A DNA stretch of 54,866 nt, from positions 1 to 54,866 of the forward strand of contig NZ_QRBZ01000009.1 of assembly GCF_009833085.1 (NCBI RefSeq), given 5' to 3'. A program made the translations under genes and the position numbers. Below are positions 40,927 to 50,127 of this stretch, one piece after another (the first letter of the stretch is position 1; every line of letters starts with the position of its first letter). The stretch comes from Nitrosomonas oligotropha (GTDB lineage: Bacteria; Pseudomonadota; Gammaproteobacteria; Burkholderiales; Nitrosomonadaceae). The notes beneath the pieces are model-generated. The model worked only from the letters and a program-made list of their open reading frames with translations. It made no database searches and had not been told where the DNA came from.

Positions 40927-42300
40927 ATGAAACTGAAATTCGGACATATTATTGCATCTCTCGGCATGGTGTTATCCAGTCAGGCCTACGCGCTTAGTGT
41001 GGATGAAATCAATGCAATACCGCCTACACGCGTTCTCTACGTTGGCGGTGGCGCGGAGCAAAACGGTGTATTTGAAACCATAGCCTCCAAGCTGTTCACA
41101 GCAGGTTCGGTGTCATACATCACTGACGATACCGGTGCTCCTCCCGCCAAGGGCAGATCGTTCCGCGCAGTGGCCGGTACCGTATCGATAGGCAGTCTGG
41201 CCGGTCAGAACTGGATCGTTGCTTATCGTTCCCTGGGTGGCGTGTTTGCTAACGGAATCGCTCCGCTGGTTACACCGAATCCACCGCTGACAAACTACTA
41301 TCAAATTCAAAACAATATCACGTCAACCGGCCTCGCAAATCCAACTTTCAAGATTACCAATTTATCAACTTTTGTACCGGGTCAAAGACCGGCCGTTGGC
41401 CTGGCAAATCTGGAGCTGGCAATTTTTACCGGTTCGAATCTGCCTACCGGCGCCAGCGCGCTTACTGCCGGCCAATTGGCTCAATTGGTTCAAACACCGC
41501 TTTATAACGTGGTGAACGGGATTGCCGCAACCAACAATCTCGCCGACGCCCTTGTGGCGGCAACGCTGGCCGGTCACCGTCCAGCCAGCCTGGATAATGG
41601 ACTGAGTAAAGCCGAAATTGCCGGTATCCTCTCGGGTACCATCACGAATTGGACTCAAGTGCAGGGTCTGGAAGCGCTGGACAAACCGGTCATACTGATT
41701 GACCGCAATGCCGGTTCTGGTGCTAAGGCAGCAGCGAATCAGTATTTCCTGAATAATCCGGGTGGATCTGCGTTCAGCGGCGGCATTCCTCCGGCAAACC
41801 AAGGAGCCGAAGCCGGCATTGGCGATATTGTTAATTTTGCCTCATATGCCGTGCGTACTGAACCCAGTGCAGGCAACGTACCCGGCGCACTTGACAATGT
41901 ATTCAACAAAGGCGCTTATGGAATCGGTATTCTTGGCCTGGAAAATGCACCGTCCGTGACGAGCAAATGGCGATTCGTGGCCATTAACGGCGCAAGAGCA
42001 ACAAATCCGGCCGGTACCGCTTTCGACAAGCAACAAGCGATTTCAGGCCAGTACGATTATTTCTTCCAGGCTTCGGTCAACTTACGCAAAAGCGTGACCG
42101 GCGATCAACTCGCATTGGCTAACGCATTCATCAATAAAGCGAAAGACCCTGCGGTAATTACAACCGTAGCAGGCACGGTGCTTGATCCGGCCGAGTTTCC
42201 AGAAACTGGCAATGCAACACTGGATGCATTCCGCGCCCATGGAACACGTTTCGGTAATTCCACCGCGCCATTGCAACTGTTGGAACCACCCGCACCGTAA
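40927..42300 (+). CDS. PstS-like secreted substrate-binding protein
   Basis: 457 residues from ATG 40927, supported by AAGGAA about 8 nt upstream; a start further 5' (40828) would hide the signal peptide. The signal sequence IIASLGMVLSSQAYALS is followed by a type II periplasmic-binding-like fold. The region LSKAEIAGILSGTITNWTQV and DRNAGSGAKAAANQYF (about 291-306) matches the part of PstS where phosphate is held (family S/D-G-S-G-T pattern, here N-A-G-S-G-A). No Pst permease genes are adjacent, and the end is Pro-rich. It could bind phosphate or another anion outside the cell. An intrinsic terminator lies about 130 nt downstream. Confidence 0.7.
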   Translation: MKLKFGHIIASLGMVLSSQAYALSVDEINAIPPTRVLYVGGGAEQNGVFETIASKLFTAGSVSYITDDTGAPPAKGRSFRAVAGTVSIGSLAGQNWIVAYRSLGGVFANGIAPLVTPNPPLTNYYQIQNNITSTGLANPTFKITNLSTFVPGQRPAVGLANLELAIFTGSNLPTGASALTAGQLAQLVQTPLYNVVNGIAATNNLADALVAATLAGHRPASLDNGLSKAEIAGILSGTITNWTQVQGLEALDKPVILIDRNAGSGAKAAANQYFLNNPGGSAFSGGIPPANQGAEAGIGDIVNFASYAVRTEPSAGNVPGALDNVFNKGAYGIGILGLENAPSVTSKWRFVAINGARATNPAGTAFDKQQAISGQYDYFFQASVNLRKSVTGDQLALANAFINKAKDPAVITTVAGTVLDPAEFPETGNATLDAFRAHGTRFGNSTAPLQLLEPPAP

Positions 42301-42325
42301 TACAACTGGCTCTGAAGTTATCCCG

Positions 42326-42354
42326 GCAGGCGTTCTGATAACACAGGCGCCTGC
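42326..42354 (+). repeat. Hairpin downstream of the PstS-like gene
   Basis: GCAGGCG (42326-42332) pairs with CGCCTGC (42348-42354) across a 15-nt loop. No T-run follows. It may assist transcript ending 26 nt after the stop codon. Confidence 0.4.
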
Positions 42355-42432
42355 TGTTGATATAAATCTTGCCATGGGTTTAAAACCGCCGTACCCGAAT
42401 AAATATGATAGGTTGTGCAGGAATAAACAAGT

Positions 42433-42452
42433 GCATGCTGAAGCATGCTTTT
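42433..42452 (+). terminator. Rho-independent terminator of the PstS-like gene
   Basis: GCATGC (42433-42438), loop TGAA, GCATGC (42443-42448), then TTTTGTATTTGT. Short but well formed, with a T-rich tail. Confidence 0.6.
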
Positions 42453-42828
42453 GTATTTGTATTCCGCGCATTTGTCAGTATAAATACGATGCCATCGCAT
42501 AAAGATGTTCTGTGATAACTTGGTTTGAAAAAGCGGTTGCGGAATCCGGTGTTTTGTCTGGCCGGATAGCGTCGTACAATGCCCGGGATAAATCATCGAT
42601 GGCTTATAGCAGGCGGTATCTCCGGAGAACGCCTTGCTCAGTTTTTGAGCCATGTTAAACGTTTGGCATCGCAGTGAACCAATCCCCCGGTAGCTTTTGT
42701 GATAGCGGTAAGTTTTTCCTGCTTTCCGGCTTGTTCGATGACTCGATGGATGATTGACTGGAATACACGAAACCGCTTACCGCAGAAATCGCATGTATGT
42801 TGATGATTAAATAGCTGAGAGATAGGAA

Positions 42829-43764
42829 ATGAATTTCCAACAACTTCGAATTATTAATGAAACAGTCCGGCAGAATTATAATCTGACCGAGGTAGCCAAT
42901 GCTTTGTTTACATCACAATCCGGTGTGAGCAAGCATATCAAGGATCTCGAAGACGAATTGAATATTGAACTCTTCATTCGTAAGGGGAAGCGGCTGATTG
43001 GCCTGACAGAACCGGGCAAGGAATTGGTGAAAATTGTCGAGCGCATTTTATTCGACACCAAGAATATCAAGCGCCTGGCCGAACAGTTCAGTAATTATGA
43101 TCAAGGGCAATTAATTATCGCGACTACGCATACGCAAGCACAATATGCATTACCGCCCGTGGTGACGGAGTTCAAGAAAATATTTCCCAAAGTTCAGCTG
43201 ATACTTCATGAATCCAGACCTGGAGAAATATTGTCAATGCTGATCAACGGCGAAGCTGATATCGGCATTGCGACGGAAGCATTGGAAAATGCTGTTGATC
43301 TTGTATCCTTTCCTTACTATACGTGGCAGCACGCCATCATTGTTCCTGCGGGACATCCTTTGCAATCGTTACAGCCGCTTACGCTGGAAGCCATTGCGGA
43401 GTTTCCGATTATTACTTACCACCAAGGTTTGACCGGGCGGTCCCGCATCGACCAGGTATTTGCCAAGGCGGGATTGATACCGGATATCGCCATGTCCGCT
43501 TTGGATGCCGATGTGATTAAAACTTACGTGAAACTGGGATTGGGTATCGGCATTATTGCTTCTGTAGCATTTTCTCCCAGAAGAGATGAAACATTAGTCA
43601 AGCTTGAAAGTGAATACCTGTTTGAAATGAATACCACTTTTGTGTCGGTGCGGCGTAATCATTATCTGCGTAGCTATGCGTACCGGTTTATTGAACTTTG
43701 TATTCCAACATTGACTGAATCGATCATTCGTTCCGGCGTCAAACCTTTGATTGACGCTGAATAA
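42829..43764 (+). CDS. cysB: CysB-family LysR-type transcriptional regulator
   Basis: 311 residues, the usual CysB/Cbl length. The N-terminal winged HTH includes NLTEVANALFTSQSGVSKHI (19-38), typical of CysB. The effector domain starts IATTHTQAQYALP (about 96-108), the strand and helix that bind N-acetylserine or sulfate in CysB, and later shows TYHQGLTGRSRID. CysB activates sulfate uptake and cysteine synthesis genes under sulfur limitation. No cys genes lie in this window, and the gene stands alone. Cbl-like function is an alternative. Confidence 0.85.
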   Translation: MNFQQLRIINETVRQNYNLTEVANALFTSQSGVSKHIKDLEDELNIELFIRKGKRLIGLTEPGKELVKIVERILFDTKNIKRLAEQFSNYDQGQLIIATTHTQAQYALPPVVTEFKKIFPKVQLILHESRPGEILSMLINGEADIGIATEALENAVDLVSFPYYTWQHAIIVPAGHPLQSLQPLTLEAIAEFPIITYHQGLTGRSRIDQVFAKAGLIPDIAMSALDADVIKTYVKLGLGIGIIASVAFSPRRDETLVKLESEYLFEMNTTFVSVRRNHYLRSYAYRFIELCIPTLTESIIRSGVKPLIDAE

Positions 43765-43847
43765 AGGAAGTTTTGCGATAAATTTTATCCGGATTGGTAG
43801 ACGAGATATCCGCTTGATCAAATAAATGACGTGATTTGATTGTTCTG

Positions 43848-43878
43848 ATCGGCAAATCGAAATAATCGATTTGCCGGT
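43848..43878. repeat. Strong intergenic hairpin
   Basis: CGGCAAATCG (43850-43859) pairs perfectly with CGATTTGCCG (43867-43876) across AAATAAT, extendable by two outer pairs, one of them wobble. No T-run follows. It lies 84 nt after the cysB-like gene and may act as its terminator or as mRNA 3' protection. Confidence 0.4.
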
Positions 43879-44049
43879 AGTCTCAGCAACTCAATGCGAT
43901 ACTTTATTTCTGAGTTTATCTTTGAAGCAAGCGGTATAATTCAGTAGTATTCTCCTGATACTTGATTAACAAGAGATATTTCCGGACGTATGTGAGATGG
44001 CGGGTAAGTCTTGTGTGGAACCAATTATTCGTGCTGATATCTCAAGTCT

Positions 44050-44733
44050 ATGCTTTATTTAATACTTGTCATTGTTATCGTTGCGCTCATTGTGGGCCCG
44101 TCCTACTGGGTTAAGCATACCCTGGCAAAATACAGTCATCCTGAAGATCGTTATCCGGGCACCGGCGCTGAGCTGGCGCGTATTTTGCTCGATTGGGCCA
44201 ACTTGCAAACAGTGAAAGTTGAGGTATCCGAGCAGGGCGATCACTATGATCCGATAGCAAAAGCAGTGCGCTTGACAGCGGATAAATTTAACGGCAAATC
44301 GCTGACAGCGATTACGGTTGCGGCGCATGAAGTCGGGCACGCCATCCAGGACCGCGATGGCTACTTGCCCCTAAAATGGCGGACACGGCTGGTGCAAATA
44401 GCCGCTCCGGCGGAAAAATTGGGCGCGGTGATTTTGATGATCGCACCGATTGTCGCAGTGGCGCTGCGTGCGCCGGTAGCAGGCGCTCTGTTTCTCGCCG
44501 GTGGTTTGTTAACGTTGGGGAGCGCAGTAGTCGTGCATATGGTGACGCTGCCGATGGAATTGCATGCCAGTTTCGCCCGGGCGTTACCCATGCTGGAACA
44601 AGGCAAGTATCTCATTCAGGGTGACGAGCCGCATGCACGCAGGATTCTGCGCGCCGCAGCATGGACTTATGTATCCGCTTCGTTGATGGCGCTGCTCAAT
44701 ATCGGCCGGTGGTGGGCGATTCTCCGGCGCTAG
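44050..44733 (+). CDS. Membrane zinc metallopeptidase (YugP-like)
   Basis: 227 residues. An N-terminal helix (LYLILVIVIVALIVGP) is followed by a cytosolic part with the zinc site AAHEVGHAIQ (91-100: His93, Glu94, His97). Two further helices lie around 120-165, and LPMELHASFARALPML (about 166-181) may supply the third ligand, since the family has E-x-D-A-S or similar there. YugP-type peptidases are widespread and of unknown substrate. The gene is shorter than many homologues at the centre. It is followed by a 144-bp gap before the secretion operon and is probably not part of it. Confidence 0.8.
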   Translation: MLYLILVIVIVALIVGPSYWVKHTLAKYSHPEDRYPGTGAELARILLDWANLQTVKVEVSEQGDHYDPIAKAVRLTADKFNGKSLTAITVAAHEVGHAIQDRDGYLPLKWRTRLVQIAAPAEKLGAVILMIAPIVAVALRAPVAGALFLAGGLLTLGSAVVVHMVTLPMELHASFARALPMLEQGKYLIQGDEPHARRILRAAAWTYVSASLMALLNIGRWWAILRR

Positions 44734-44877
44734 TGCGGCTGAATCGCGGGAATTCCGCGGTATATGTGTGATATTCCGTCTTGACCCTGTCATACGGGCA
44801 ACTTACCATACAAGATTTGAAACTGAATTCATAAGCTAATCCATTAGAGATCAGTATTTTTTTGTTAGAGGACAAAT

Positions 44878-45312
44878 ATGGTGCAATTGGTTGGGCAACA
44901 AAAGGCAAAAGCAGTGCGCGGCTTCACACTGCTCGAATTACTCGTGGTCATGGTTATCATCGGTTTGCTGGCTGCCTATGTTGGGCCTAAGTACTTTTCG
45001 CAAGTCGGCAAATCGGAAATAAAAATGGCGCAAGCGCAAATCGATGCACTGGAAAAAGCGTTGCATCAATACCGTTTGGATGTAGGGAGCTATCCGGGCA
45101 CGGAACAAGGCTTGACCGCGCTGGTTACGCGCCCCAATAATGAGGCGCGCTGGCAAGGGCCTTACCTGTCCAAGCTGCCGCCAGCCGATCCTTGGGGCCG
45201 CCCGTATGTGTACAAGTATCCGGGTGAACGTTCCGAGTTTGATTTGCTCTCTTACGGTAAGGACGGACAGCCTGGCGGTGAGGGCGAGGCGGCTGATATT
45301 ACCAACTGGTAA
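44878..45312 (+). CDS. gspG: Type II secretion major pseudopilin GspG
   Basis: 144 residues, start supported by GAGGA upstream. A short basic leader ends in the prepilin peptidase site RG^FTLLELLVVM (cleavage after Gly15, Glu+5 at residue 20), followed by the hydrophobic helix. The C-terminal calcium-binding domain is diagnostic of GspG: YPGTEQGLTALV, LPPADPWGRPYVYKYPG and FDLLSYGKDGQPGGEGE, then ADITNW. It is the main subunit of the periplasmic pseudopilus. First gene of a ten- to eleven-gene operon running to the end of the window. No prepilin peptidase gene is in the window. Confidence 0.93.
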   Translation: MVQLVGQQKAKAVRGFTLLELLVVMVIIGLLAAYVGPKYFSQVGKSEIKMAQAQIDALEKALHQYRLDVGSYPGTEQGLTALVTRPNNEARWQGPYLSKLPPADPWGRPYVYKYPGERSEFDLLSYGKDGQPGGEGEAADITNW

Positions 45313-45321
45313 ATTGCGCGC

Positions 45322-46506
45322 ATGCGTTATGAAGTGAAGGCCGTCATGTCCGGGCAAGGCACCGTGCACCTTGAGCTGGAAGCGAACAGCGAGGAGGAAG
45401 CCCGCCGCCAGGTGGTTGAGCAAGGCGGTATGGTTCTAAGCATACGGCGCAGCTTCTCGGGATTCTCGCTGAAAGCGAAAAGCCATTTTCCGCTGGTTCA
45501 CTTCAGTCAGGAATTGTTGTCGTTGCAGATTGCCGGTTTAAGTCTGGTCGAGAGCATCGAAACGCTGCTCGAAAAAGAACAGGACAGCAGTAACCGCAAA
45601 ATCATCCAGAATATTCTGGACCGATTGTATGAAGGAGTGACATTCTCACAAGCGCTGCAAGAATTTCCACAAGCATTTCCACCGCTCTATATCGCCACGG
45701 TTCGCGCCAGTGAGCGTACTGGCGATCTCTCGGAAGCGCTGACTCGTTTTATCACTTACCAGACACAGATGGAGTTTGTGCGCAAAAAACTGGTTGGCGC
45801 ATCGATTTATCCGGTGCTGTTATTGGTGATCGGTTTTCTGGTATCGATTTTTCTGATGGTTTTTGTGGTGCCTAAATTCAGTGCTATTTATGATGATATG
45901 GGTAGCGATTTACCCTGGCTTTCGTTATTGCTGATTAAATGGGGTCAATTCGTTCATGAGCGCGGCTGGGAATTGGCTATTGCTTCGCTGGCGTTGCTGA
46001 TTGCAGCAGGCTACACAGTAAGCCGGTCAACCTTTCGCGCCAGTGTCATGCAGCTCTTGTGGCGCGTTCCGGCCATTGGTGAGCGCATGCGCGTGTATCA
46101 GCTGGCGCGTTTCTACAAGACGCTGGGTATGCTGCTGCGCGGCGGTATACCGATCACGCAAGCGCTGGAAATGGTCAGCGGTTTATTGCAAGCGCATTTC
46201 CGCCCCAAAGTGGCAGCCGCGGCCAAGCATATCCGCGAAGGCAGAACGATTTCCAGCGCGATGGAATTGGAAGGACTGACAACAGCAGTGGGTAATCGCA
46301 TGCTCCGTGTGGGCGAGAGAACGGGTTTAATGGGCGATATGATGGAACGGATCGGTAATTTTCACGATGAGGAAATTGCGCGTTGGGTCGAATGGACAAC
46401 CAAATTGATCGAGCCATTGCTGATGGCGGTCATCGGTATTGTGATTGGCGGGATTATTATTCTCATGTATATGCCCATATTTGAACTGGCGGGAAGTATC
46501 AATTGA
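45322..46506 (+). CDS. gspF: Type II secretion inner-membrane platform protein GspF
   Basis: 394 residues. Two repeats of the GspF/PilC cytosolic helical domain are visible: FSQELLSLQIAGLSLVESIE (about 53-72) with VRASERTGDLSEAL, and later FYKTLGMLLRGGIPITQALE (about 258-277) with LRVGERTGLMGDMM. Each is followed by membrane helices, with one pair at about 157-178 and the last near 370-390. It forms the platform that the ATPase GspE turns to extend the pseudopilus. It starts 9 nt after gspG and its stop overlaps the next start by 4 nt. Confidence 0.92.
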   Translation: MRYEVKAVMSGQGTVHLELEANSEEEARRQVVEQGGMVLSIRRSFSGFSLKAKSHFPLVHFSQELLSLQIAGLSLVESIETLLEKEQDSSNRKIIQNILDRLYEGVTFSQALQEFPQAFPPLYIATVRASERTGDLSEALTRFITYQTQMEFVRKKLVGASIYPVLLLVIGFLVSIFLMVFVVPKFSAIYDDMGSDLPWLSLLLIKWGQFVHERGWELAIASLALLIAAGYTVSRSTFRASVMQLLWRVPAIGERMRVYQLARFYKTLGMLLRGGIPITQALEMVSGLLQAHFRPKVAAAAKHIREGRTISSAMELEGLTTAVGNRMLRVGERTGLMGDMMERIGNFHDEEIARWVEWTTKLIEPLLMAVIGIVIGGIIILMYMPIFELAGSIN

Positions 46507-48194
46507 TCGAAGCGCAGGTACAAACCGTAAACAAACCGTCGATGGAGATCAACCATCTGGCCGATGCGCAACAAAAAGCGCTCGAACAGAATGTTTCCGT
46601 TATTCAGGTTCTGGAAGAAAGAGGCGGTTATACGCCCGATGAGCTCATGCAGCAGCTCGGTCAGCTATTGCACATGCCGGTATTGGACATGAAAGCGATT
46701 CACGCACTCAGCCCCGCTTTTGATGTGCTTTCGTTTTCCGAAGCCATGATGCATGAATGTGTTTTATTCCGCCGCGAACAAGACTATCTGCTGGCAGTCA
46801 GTAATCCATTCTCGACAAAATTACGGGCATGGGCGGAAGAACGTTTTGCTGTCGCTGCGGAGTGGTATTTGGTACATCCCGCTGATTTGAGCGCTTTTTT
46901 TGCCCAGCAGGAAAAAACCATGCGCGCCATGGATCAAGTGCTGCCTTCCACAGAGCTGGATAAAATACAAAGCGGTATTGAGGATTTATCGTTAAAAAGC
47001 ATCAACGAAGGTACCAGCCAGGTGGTGCGCTTGGTGCATTCCACCTTGTATGACGCGCATAAATCACAGGCCAGCGATATTCATCTGGAAATGACGGCAG
47101 GCGCATTGTCGATAAAATACCGCATCGATGGCGTGCTAAGCTCAATCGGCGTAATACAAGGCGCAGACTTGGCCGAGCAAGTCATTTCCCGGATTAAAGT
47201 GATGTCCGAGCTGGATATTGCCGAACGCCGCGTGCCGCAGGACGGCCGTTTTAAAATTTCCATCCAGGGGCGGGAAATCGATTTCCGGGTTTCCATCATG
47301 CCGAGTATTTTCGGTGAGGATGCGGTCTTGCGGATTCTCGACCGGCAAGCATTATCCGATCAGATTGAGGGGTTGACGTTAAACCAATTGGGTTTTAATC
47401 AAACGGCGATTGCCAGTATCCGCCGTCTGAGTTCGGAACCGTATGGCATGCTGCTGGTTACCGGGCCGACCGGAAGCGGTAAAACGACATCGCTCTACGC
47501 CGCGATTTCCGAAGTGAATAAAGGCAGCGATAAAATTATTACCATCGAAGATCCGATCGAGTATCAGCTTCCCGGTGTGCTGCAGATCCCGGTGAATGAG
47601 AAAAAAGGACTGACCTTTGCGCGCGGATTGCGCTCAATTTTGCGGCACGATCCGGACAAAATCATGGTGGGTGAAATTCGCGACTCGGAAACGGCGCAGA
47701 TCGCCATCCAAGCGGCGCTGACCGGTCACTTGGTTTTTACCACGGTGCACGCCAATAACGTATTTGATGTCATCGGCCGGTTTTCGCATATGGGTGTGGA
47801 TCCCTACAGTTTTGTGTCCGCGCTGAACGGAATCGCCGCGCAACGGCTGGTGCGTTTGCTTTGTACCCACTGCTCGGTCGACGAGCGTCCGGATGATAAA
47901 CTGATTGAAGAGTCCGGAATTCCCATCGATGAAGCGGATCAATTCAAGTTCCGCAGCGGACGAGGTTGCGGCCAGTGCCGTGGCAGCGGTTACCGGGGAA
48001 GAAATGCAATTGCCGAGATTCTGATCCTGAACGATGAGATTCGTGAGCTGATTGTGGCGCAGGAGCCGATACGCCGCATCAAGGAAGCGGCCAGGAACAA
48101 TGGTACCCGATTCCTGCGGGAGGCCGCTTTGGATATGGTCAAGCAAGGATTAACCAGTTTGGAGGAGGCCAATCGTGTCACCATTGTGGCGTGA
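46503..48194 (+). CDS. gspE: Type II secretion/pilus assembly ATPase GspE/PilB family
   Basis: 563 residues from TTG 46503, chosen because GGGAAG lies about 6 nt upstream; ATG 46542 has no ribosome site. After an N-terminal MshEN-like domain comes the hexameric ATPase: Walker A GPTGSGKTTS (about 321-330), the Asp box IITIEDPIEYQLPG, Walker B around KIMVGEIRDSETAQIA, and His box ALTGHLVFTTVHAN. A four-Cys zinc site C454-x2-C457 and C489-x2-C492 is present, as in GspE/PilB. It powers pseudopilus assembly from the cytoplasm. It overlaps the next gene by 20 nt. Confidence 0.93.
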   Translation: MIEAQVQTVNKPSMEINHLADAQQKALEQNVSVIQVLEERGGYTPDELMQQLGQLLHMPVLDMKAIHALSPAFDVLSFSEAMMHECVLFRREQDYLLAVSNPFSTKLRAWAEERFAVAAEWYLVHPADLSAFFAQQEKTMRAMDQVLPSTELDKIQSGIEDLSLKSINEGTSQVVRLVHSTLYDAHKSQASDIHLEMTAGALSIKYRIDGVLSSIGVIQGADLAEQVISRIKVMSELDIAERRVPQDGRFKISIQGREIDFRVSIMPSIFGEDAVLRILDRQALSDQIEGLTLNQLGFNQTAIASIRRLSSEPYGMLLVTGPTGSGKTTSLYAAISEVNKGSDKIITIEDPIEYQLPGVLQIPVNEKKGLTFARGLRSILRHDPDKIMVGEIRDSETAQIAIQAALTGHLVFTTVHANNVFDVIGRFSHMGVDPYSFVSALNGIAAQRLVRLLCTHCSVDERPDDKLIEESGIPIDEADQFKFRSGRGCGQCRGSGYRGRNAIAEILILNDEIRELIVAQEPIRRIKEAARNNGTRFLREAALDMVKQGLTSLEEANRVTIVA

Positions 48195-49008
48195 TCAAAT
48201 ACAGGTCTTCGTGGCGCCCGGACGAATCGATCTGGTGCGTTCAACGCGCGGGTTCAAACCGGTCCAGGCAGCCAAGGTTACCGTGTGGTGCGAGCCTGCG
48301 CAGGATGCGCCGGTTTGGCAGGCCGCTTTGCAGCAGTTGGAAAAACATTTGATGGATGCGGCTGGAGCGCAATTGAGTGTTACGCTATCGAATCATTTTG
48401 TACGGTACGTCGCCTTGTTGCCGCAAGCGGAAATCGCAACGCCGGAAGAAGTGAGTTCCTATGCCGCTTTCCGCATGCGTGAAGTGTATGCGGAACGGGT
48501 GAATTCGTGGGTGCTGAGTGTGAGCGAATGGACTCCGCTGAGCGGTGCGGTGTGCGCCGCGATTCCGCGCGATTTGATGGTGCAGCTGGAAGAAATGGCG
48601 GCGCGGTGCCATTGCACACTGAAAGAGATCGAGCCTTATTTTGCGTCTGTTTATGATCGCTGGCAAAAACTGCTGGATGGCAATAAAACCTATTTTGCGG
48701 TCATTGAAGCCGGACGTATTTGCTTGGCTGTGCTGATTAATGGAAGCTGGCACAGCATCCGCAATCAGCGCATTTTGCACAATGTCGCGGCTGAATTGCT
48801 CGCGGCATTGGATCAGGAAGCCATCTTGACCGGAAGTAAGGAAGCGATTGAACGGGTTCATGTGTTTGCGCCTGGACATGCGGATTTGACGCTGCCGGAA
48901 CAGTGCGGATGGTGCATTATTCCGATGCCGGTCGGGAAAATACCGGTATTGCCACATTACCCATCCGGGACAGTTGATGATGACGGGGTAAATCGATGCC
49001 ACGCTTAA
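48175..49008 (+). CDS. PilM/GspL-like assembly protein (actin-like fold)
   Basis: 277 residues from GTG 48175, which has an excellent site GGAGGAGG 7-14 nt upstream. No signal or membrane helix. It contains the alternating strands of a reduced actin-like ATPase fold seen in PilM, MshI and the cytosolic part of GspL: ADVIDLVRSTRG-like start (RIDLVRSTRGFKP), LSVTLSNHFVRYVALLP, and a second half with YFAVIEAGRICLAVLINGSW. Nucleotide-binding motifs are not sharp, so ATP binding is doubtful. It should sit on the cytosolic face and link the ATPase to PilN. Overlaps the PilN-like gene by 13 nt. Confidence 0.7.
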   Translation: MSPLWRDQIQVFVAPGRIDLVRSTRGFKPVQAAKVTVWCEPAQDAPVWQAALQQLEKHLMDAAGAQLSVTLSNHFVRYVALLPQAEIATPEEVSSYAAFRMREVYAERVNSWVLSVSEWTPLSGAVCAAIPRDLMVQLEEMAARCHCTLKEIEPYFASVYDRWQKLLDGNKTYFAVIEAGRICLAVLINGSWHSIRNQRILHNVAAELLAALDQEAILTGSKEAIERVHVFAPGHADLTLPEQCGWCIIPMPVGKIPVLPHYPSGTVDDDGVNRCHA

Positions 49009-49544
49009 GACTTAAGTTCCCGGATCGCGGCCAATCCGTTCCGCATATAGATTTTTCCATCCTGCTGATCGGATTGCTCGTGCTGGCCGGTGTGCTGCTG
49101 CAATTCCGCCAGGTGACTGAAGAAGTGAATCACTGGACGAACCGGGTCGAGCGGCTGGAGAAACATCAGCAGCAGAAAGCTGCGCCGCGCACACGGTCAA
49201 CGCCGCGGATAAAAGAATTCAGCCAGGAAATCCGCAAGGAAATCACACAAGCCAATGCGATACTGGATCAGATCAATTTGCCTTGGGAAACTTTATTCGA
49301 TGCCATCGAACATGCGGCAACGGACGAAATCGCCTTATTATCCTTGCAGCCGAATGTGGCCAGCCGGACACTGCGTCTCAGCGGTGAAGCGAAGAGCATG
49401 TCCGAGCTGCTCGATTTTGTCGAAGCACTTGAACGTGAGCTGGTTTTTGAAAATGTGCATTTGTTAAACTACAAAGTTAAACAAGATAATCCGCACCGGC
49501 CCATTATTTTTCTCCTGACTGCTGTATGGATGCAAGTTTCTTGA
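48996..49544 (+). CDS. PilN-like inner-membrane assembly protein
   Basis: 182 residues in the bitopic layout of PilN: a short basic cytosolic N-terminus (MPRLRLKFPDRG), one membrane helix (ILLIGLLVLAGVLLQF), a coiled coil (EEVNHWTNRVERLEKHQQQK), and a periplasmic ferredoxin-like domain (about 85-180) with LSLQPNVASRTLRLSGEAKS. Identity rests on order and topology, since sequence conservation in this family is low. It should pair with the PilO-like protein from the next gene, which it overlaps by 19 nt. Confidence 0.7.
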   Translation: MPRLRLKFPDRGQSVPHIDFSILLIGLLVLAGVLLQFRQVTEEVNHWTNRVERLEKHQQQKAAPRTRSTPRIKEFSQEIRKEITQANAILDQINLPWETLFDAIEHAATDEIALLSLQPNVASRTLRLSGEAKSMSELLDFVEALERELVFENVHLLNYKVKQDNPHRPIIFLLTAVWMQVS

Positions 49545-50122
49545 AGACCGCAACAATCCAAACACAACTCGACCGCTTGATGCTGCAACTGCGCTGGCAG
49601 GCAGGCCGTCTGGGCACGGTTGGAAAAATCGGCCTCGGCCTGATCGTTGTTGCCGGTATTTATTTCTTTTCAGCGGTTTTGCCGCAAGACTCCGATCTGC
49701 AAAAGCTGAAGGAACGGGCTGAAGCGCTGCAACTGCAAGAGCTAGCGAAGCAGTCTCCGGGAGAAATGGAAAGCGGCAAGAAATTGAGTGGTGATCAGGC
49801 ATTGCAAGTATTTTACGATTTCTTTCCGCGTATCGACTCATCGCCTTTCTGGATCCGTGAATTGGTGCAATTGGCTAAAAAGCATGGTGTTGATCTGAGC
49901 AGTAGCGAATATCGCTTGATGAACGAGAACGACGCACGTCTGGCGCGTTACGAGATGATATTGCCGGTAAAAGGCCGCTATCCGCAAATTCGCGCTTTTA
50001 TGGCGGAGGCGCTGGACAAGGTTCCTGCCATGGCTATTTCCGCGGTTGCGCTGAAACGGGAAAATATAACCTCCGACAAACTTGAAGTCCGCCTTGAAAT
50101 TAACCTTTACTTGAACAAATAA
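49526..50122 (+). CDS. PilO/GspM-like inner-membrane assembly protein
   Basis: 198 residues. A cytosolic N-terminus is followed by one helix (IGLGLIVVAGIYFFSAVLP, about 35-53), a coiled coil (LQKLKERAEALQLQELAKQ) and a periplasmic domain with FFPRIDSSPFWIRELVQLAK, a pattern common in PilO-type proteins of such hybrid systems. It ends in a β-strand pair (LEVRLEINLYLNK). It should form a heterodimer with the PilN-like protein and align the platform with the secretin. The next gene starts 5 nt later. Confidence 0.7.
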   Translation: MDASFLKTATIQTQLDRLMLQLRWQAGRLGTVGKIGLGLIVVAGIYFFSAVLPQDSDLQKLKERAEALQLQELAKQSPGEMESGKKLSGDQALQVFYDFFPRIDSSPFWIRELVQLAKKHGVDLSSSEYRLMNENDARLARYEMILPVKGRYPQIRAFMAEALDKVPAMAISAVALKRENITSDKLEVRLEINLYLNK

Positions 50123-50127
50123 GCGCA

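Larger units (their letters stand above)
42301..42828. other. 528-bp intergenic stretch before the cysB-like gene
   Basis: No gene is credible on either strand. It contains two hairpins near its left end (42326-42354 and 42433-42452) that probably end the upstream transcript. The remainder is probably the control region of the regulator gene. Confidence 0.35.

Noticed and set aside
42318..42653. Minus-strand 111-codon frame after the PstS-like gene
   Set aside because: It runs through two hairpins including a plus-strand terminator, has no Shine-Dalgarno, and its composition is unlike a protein.
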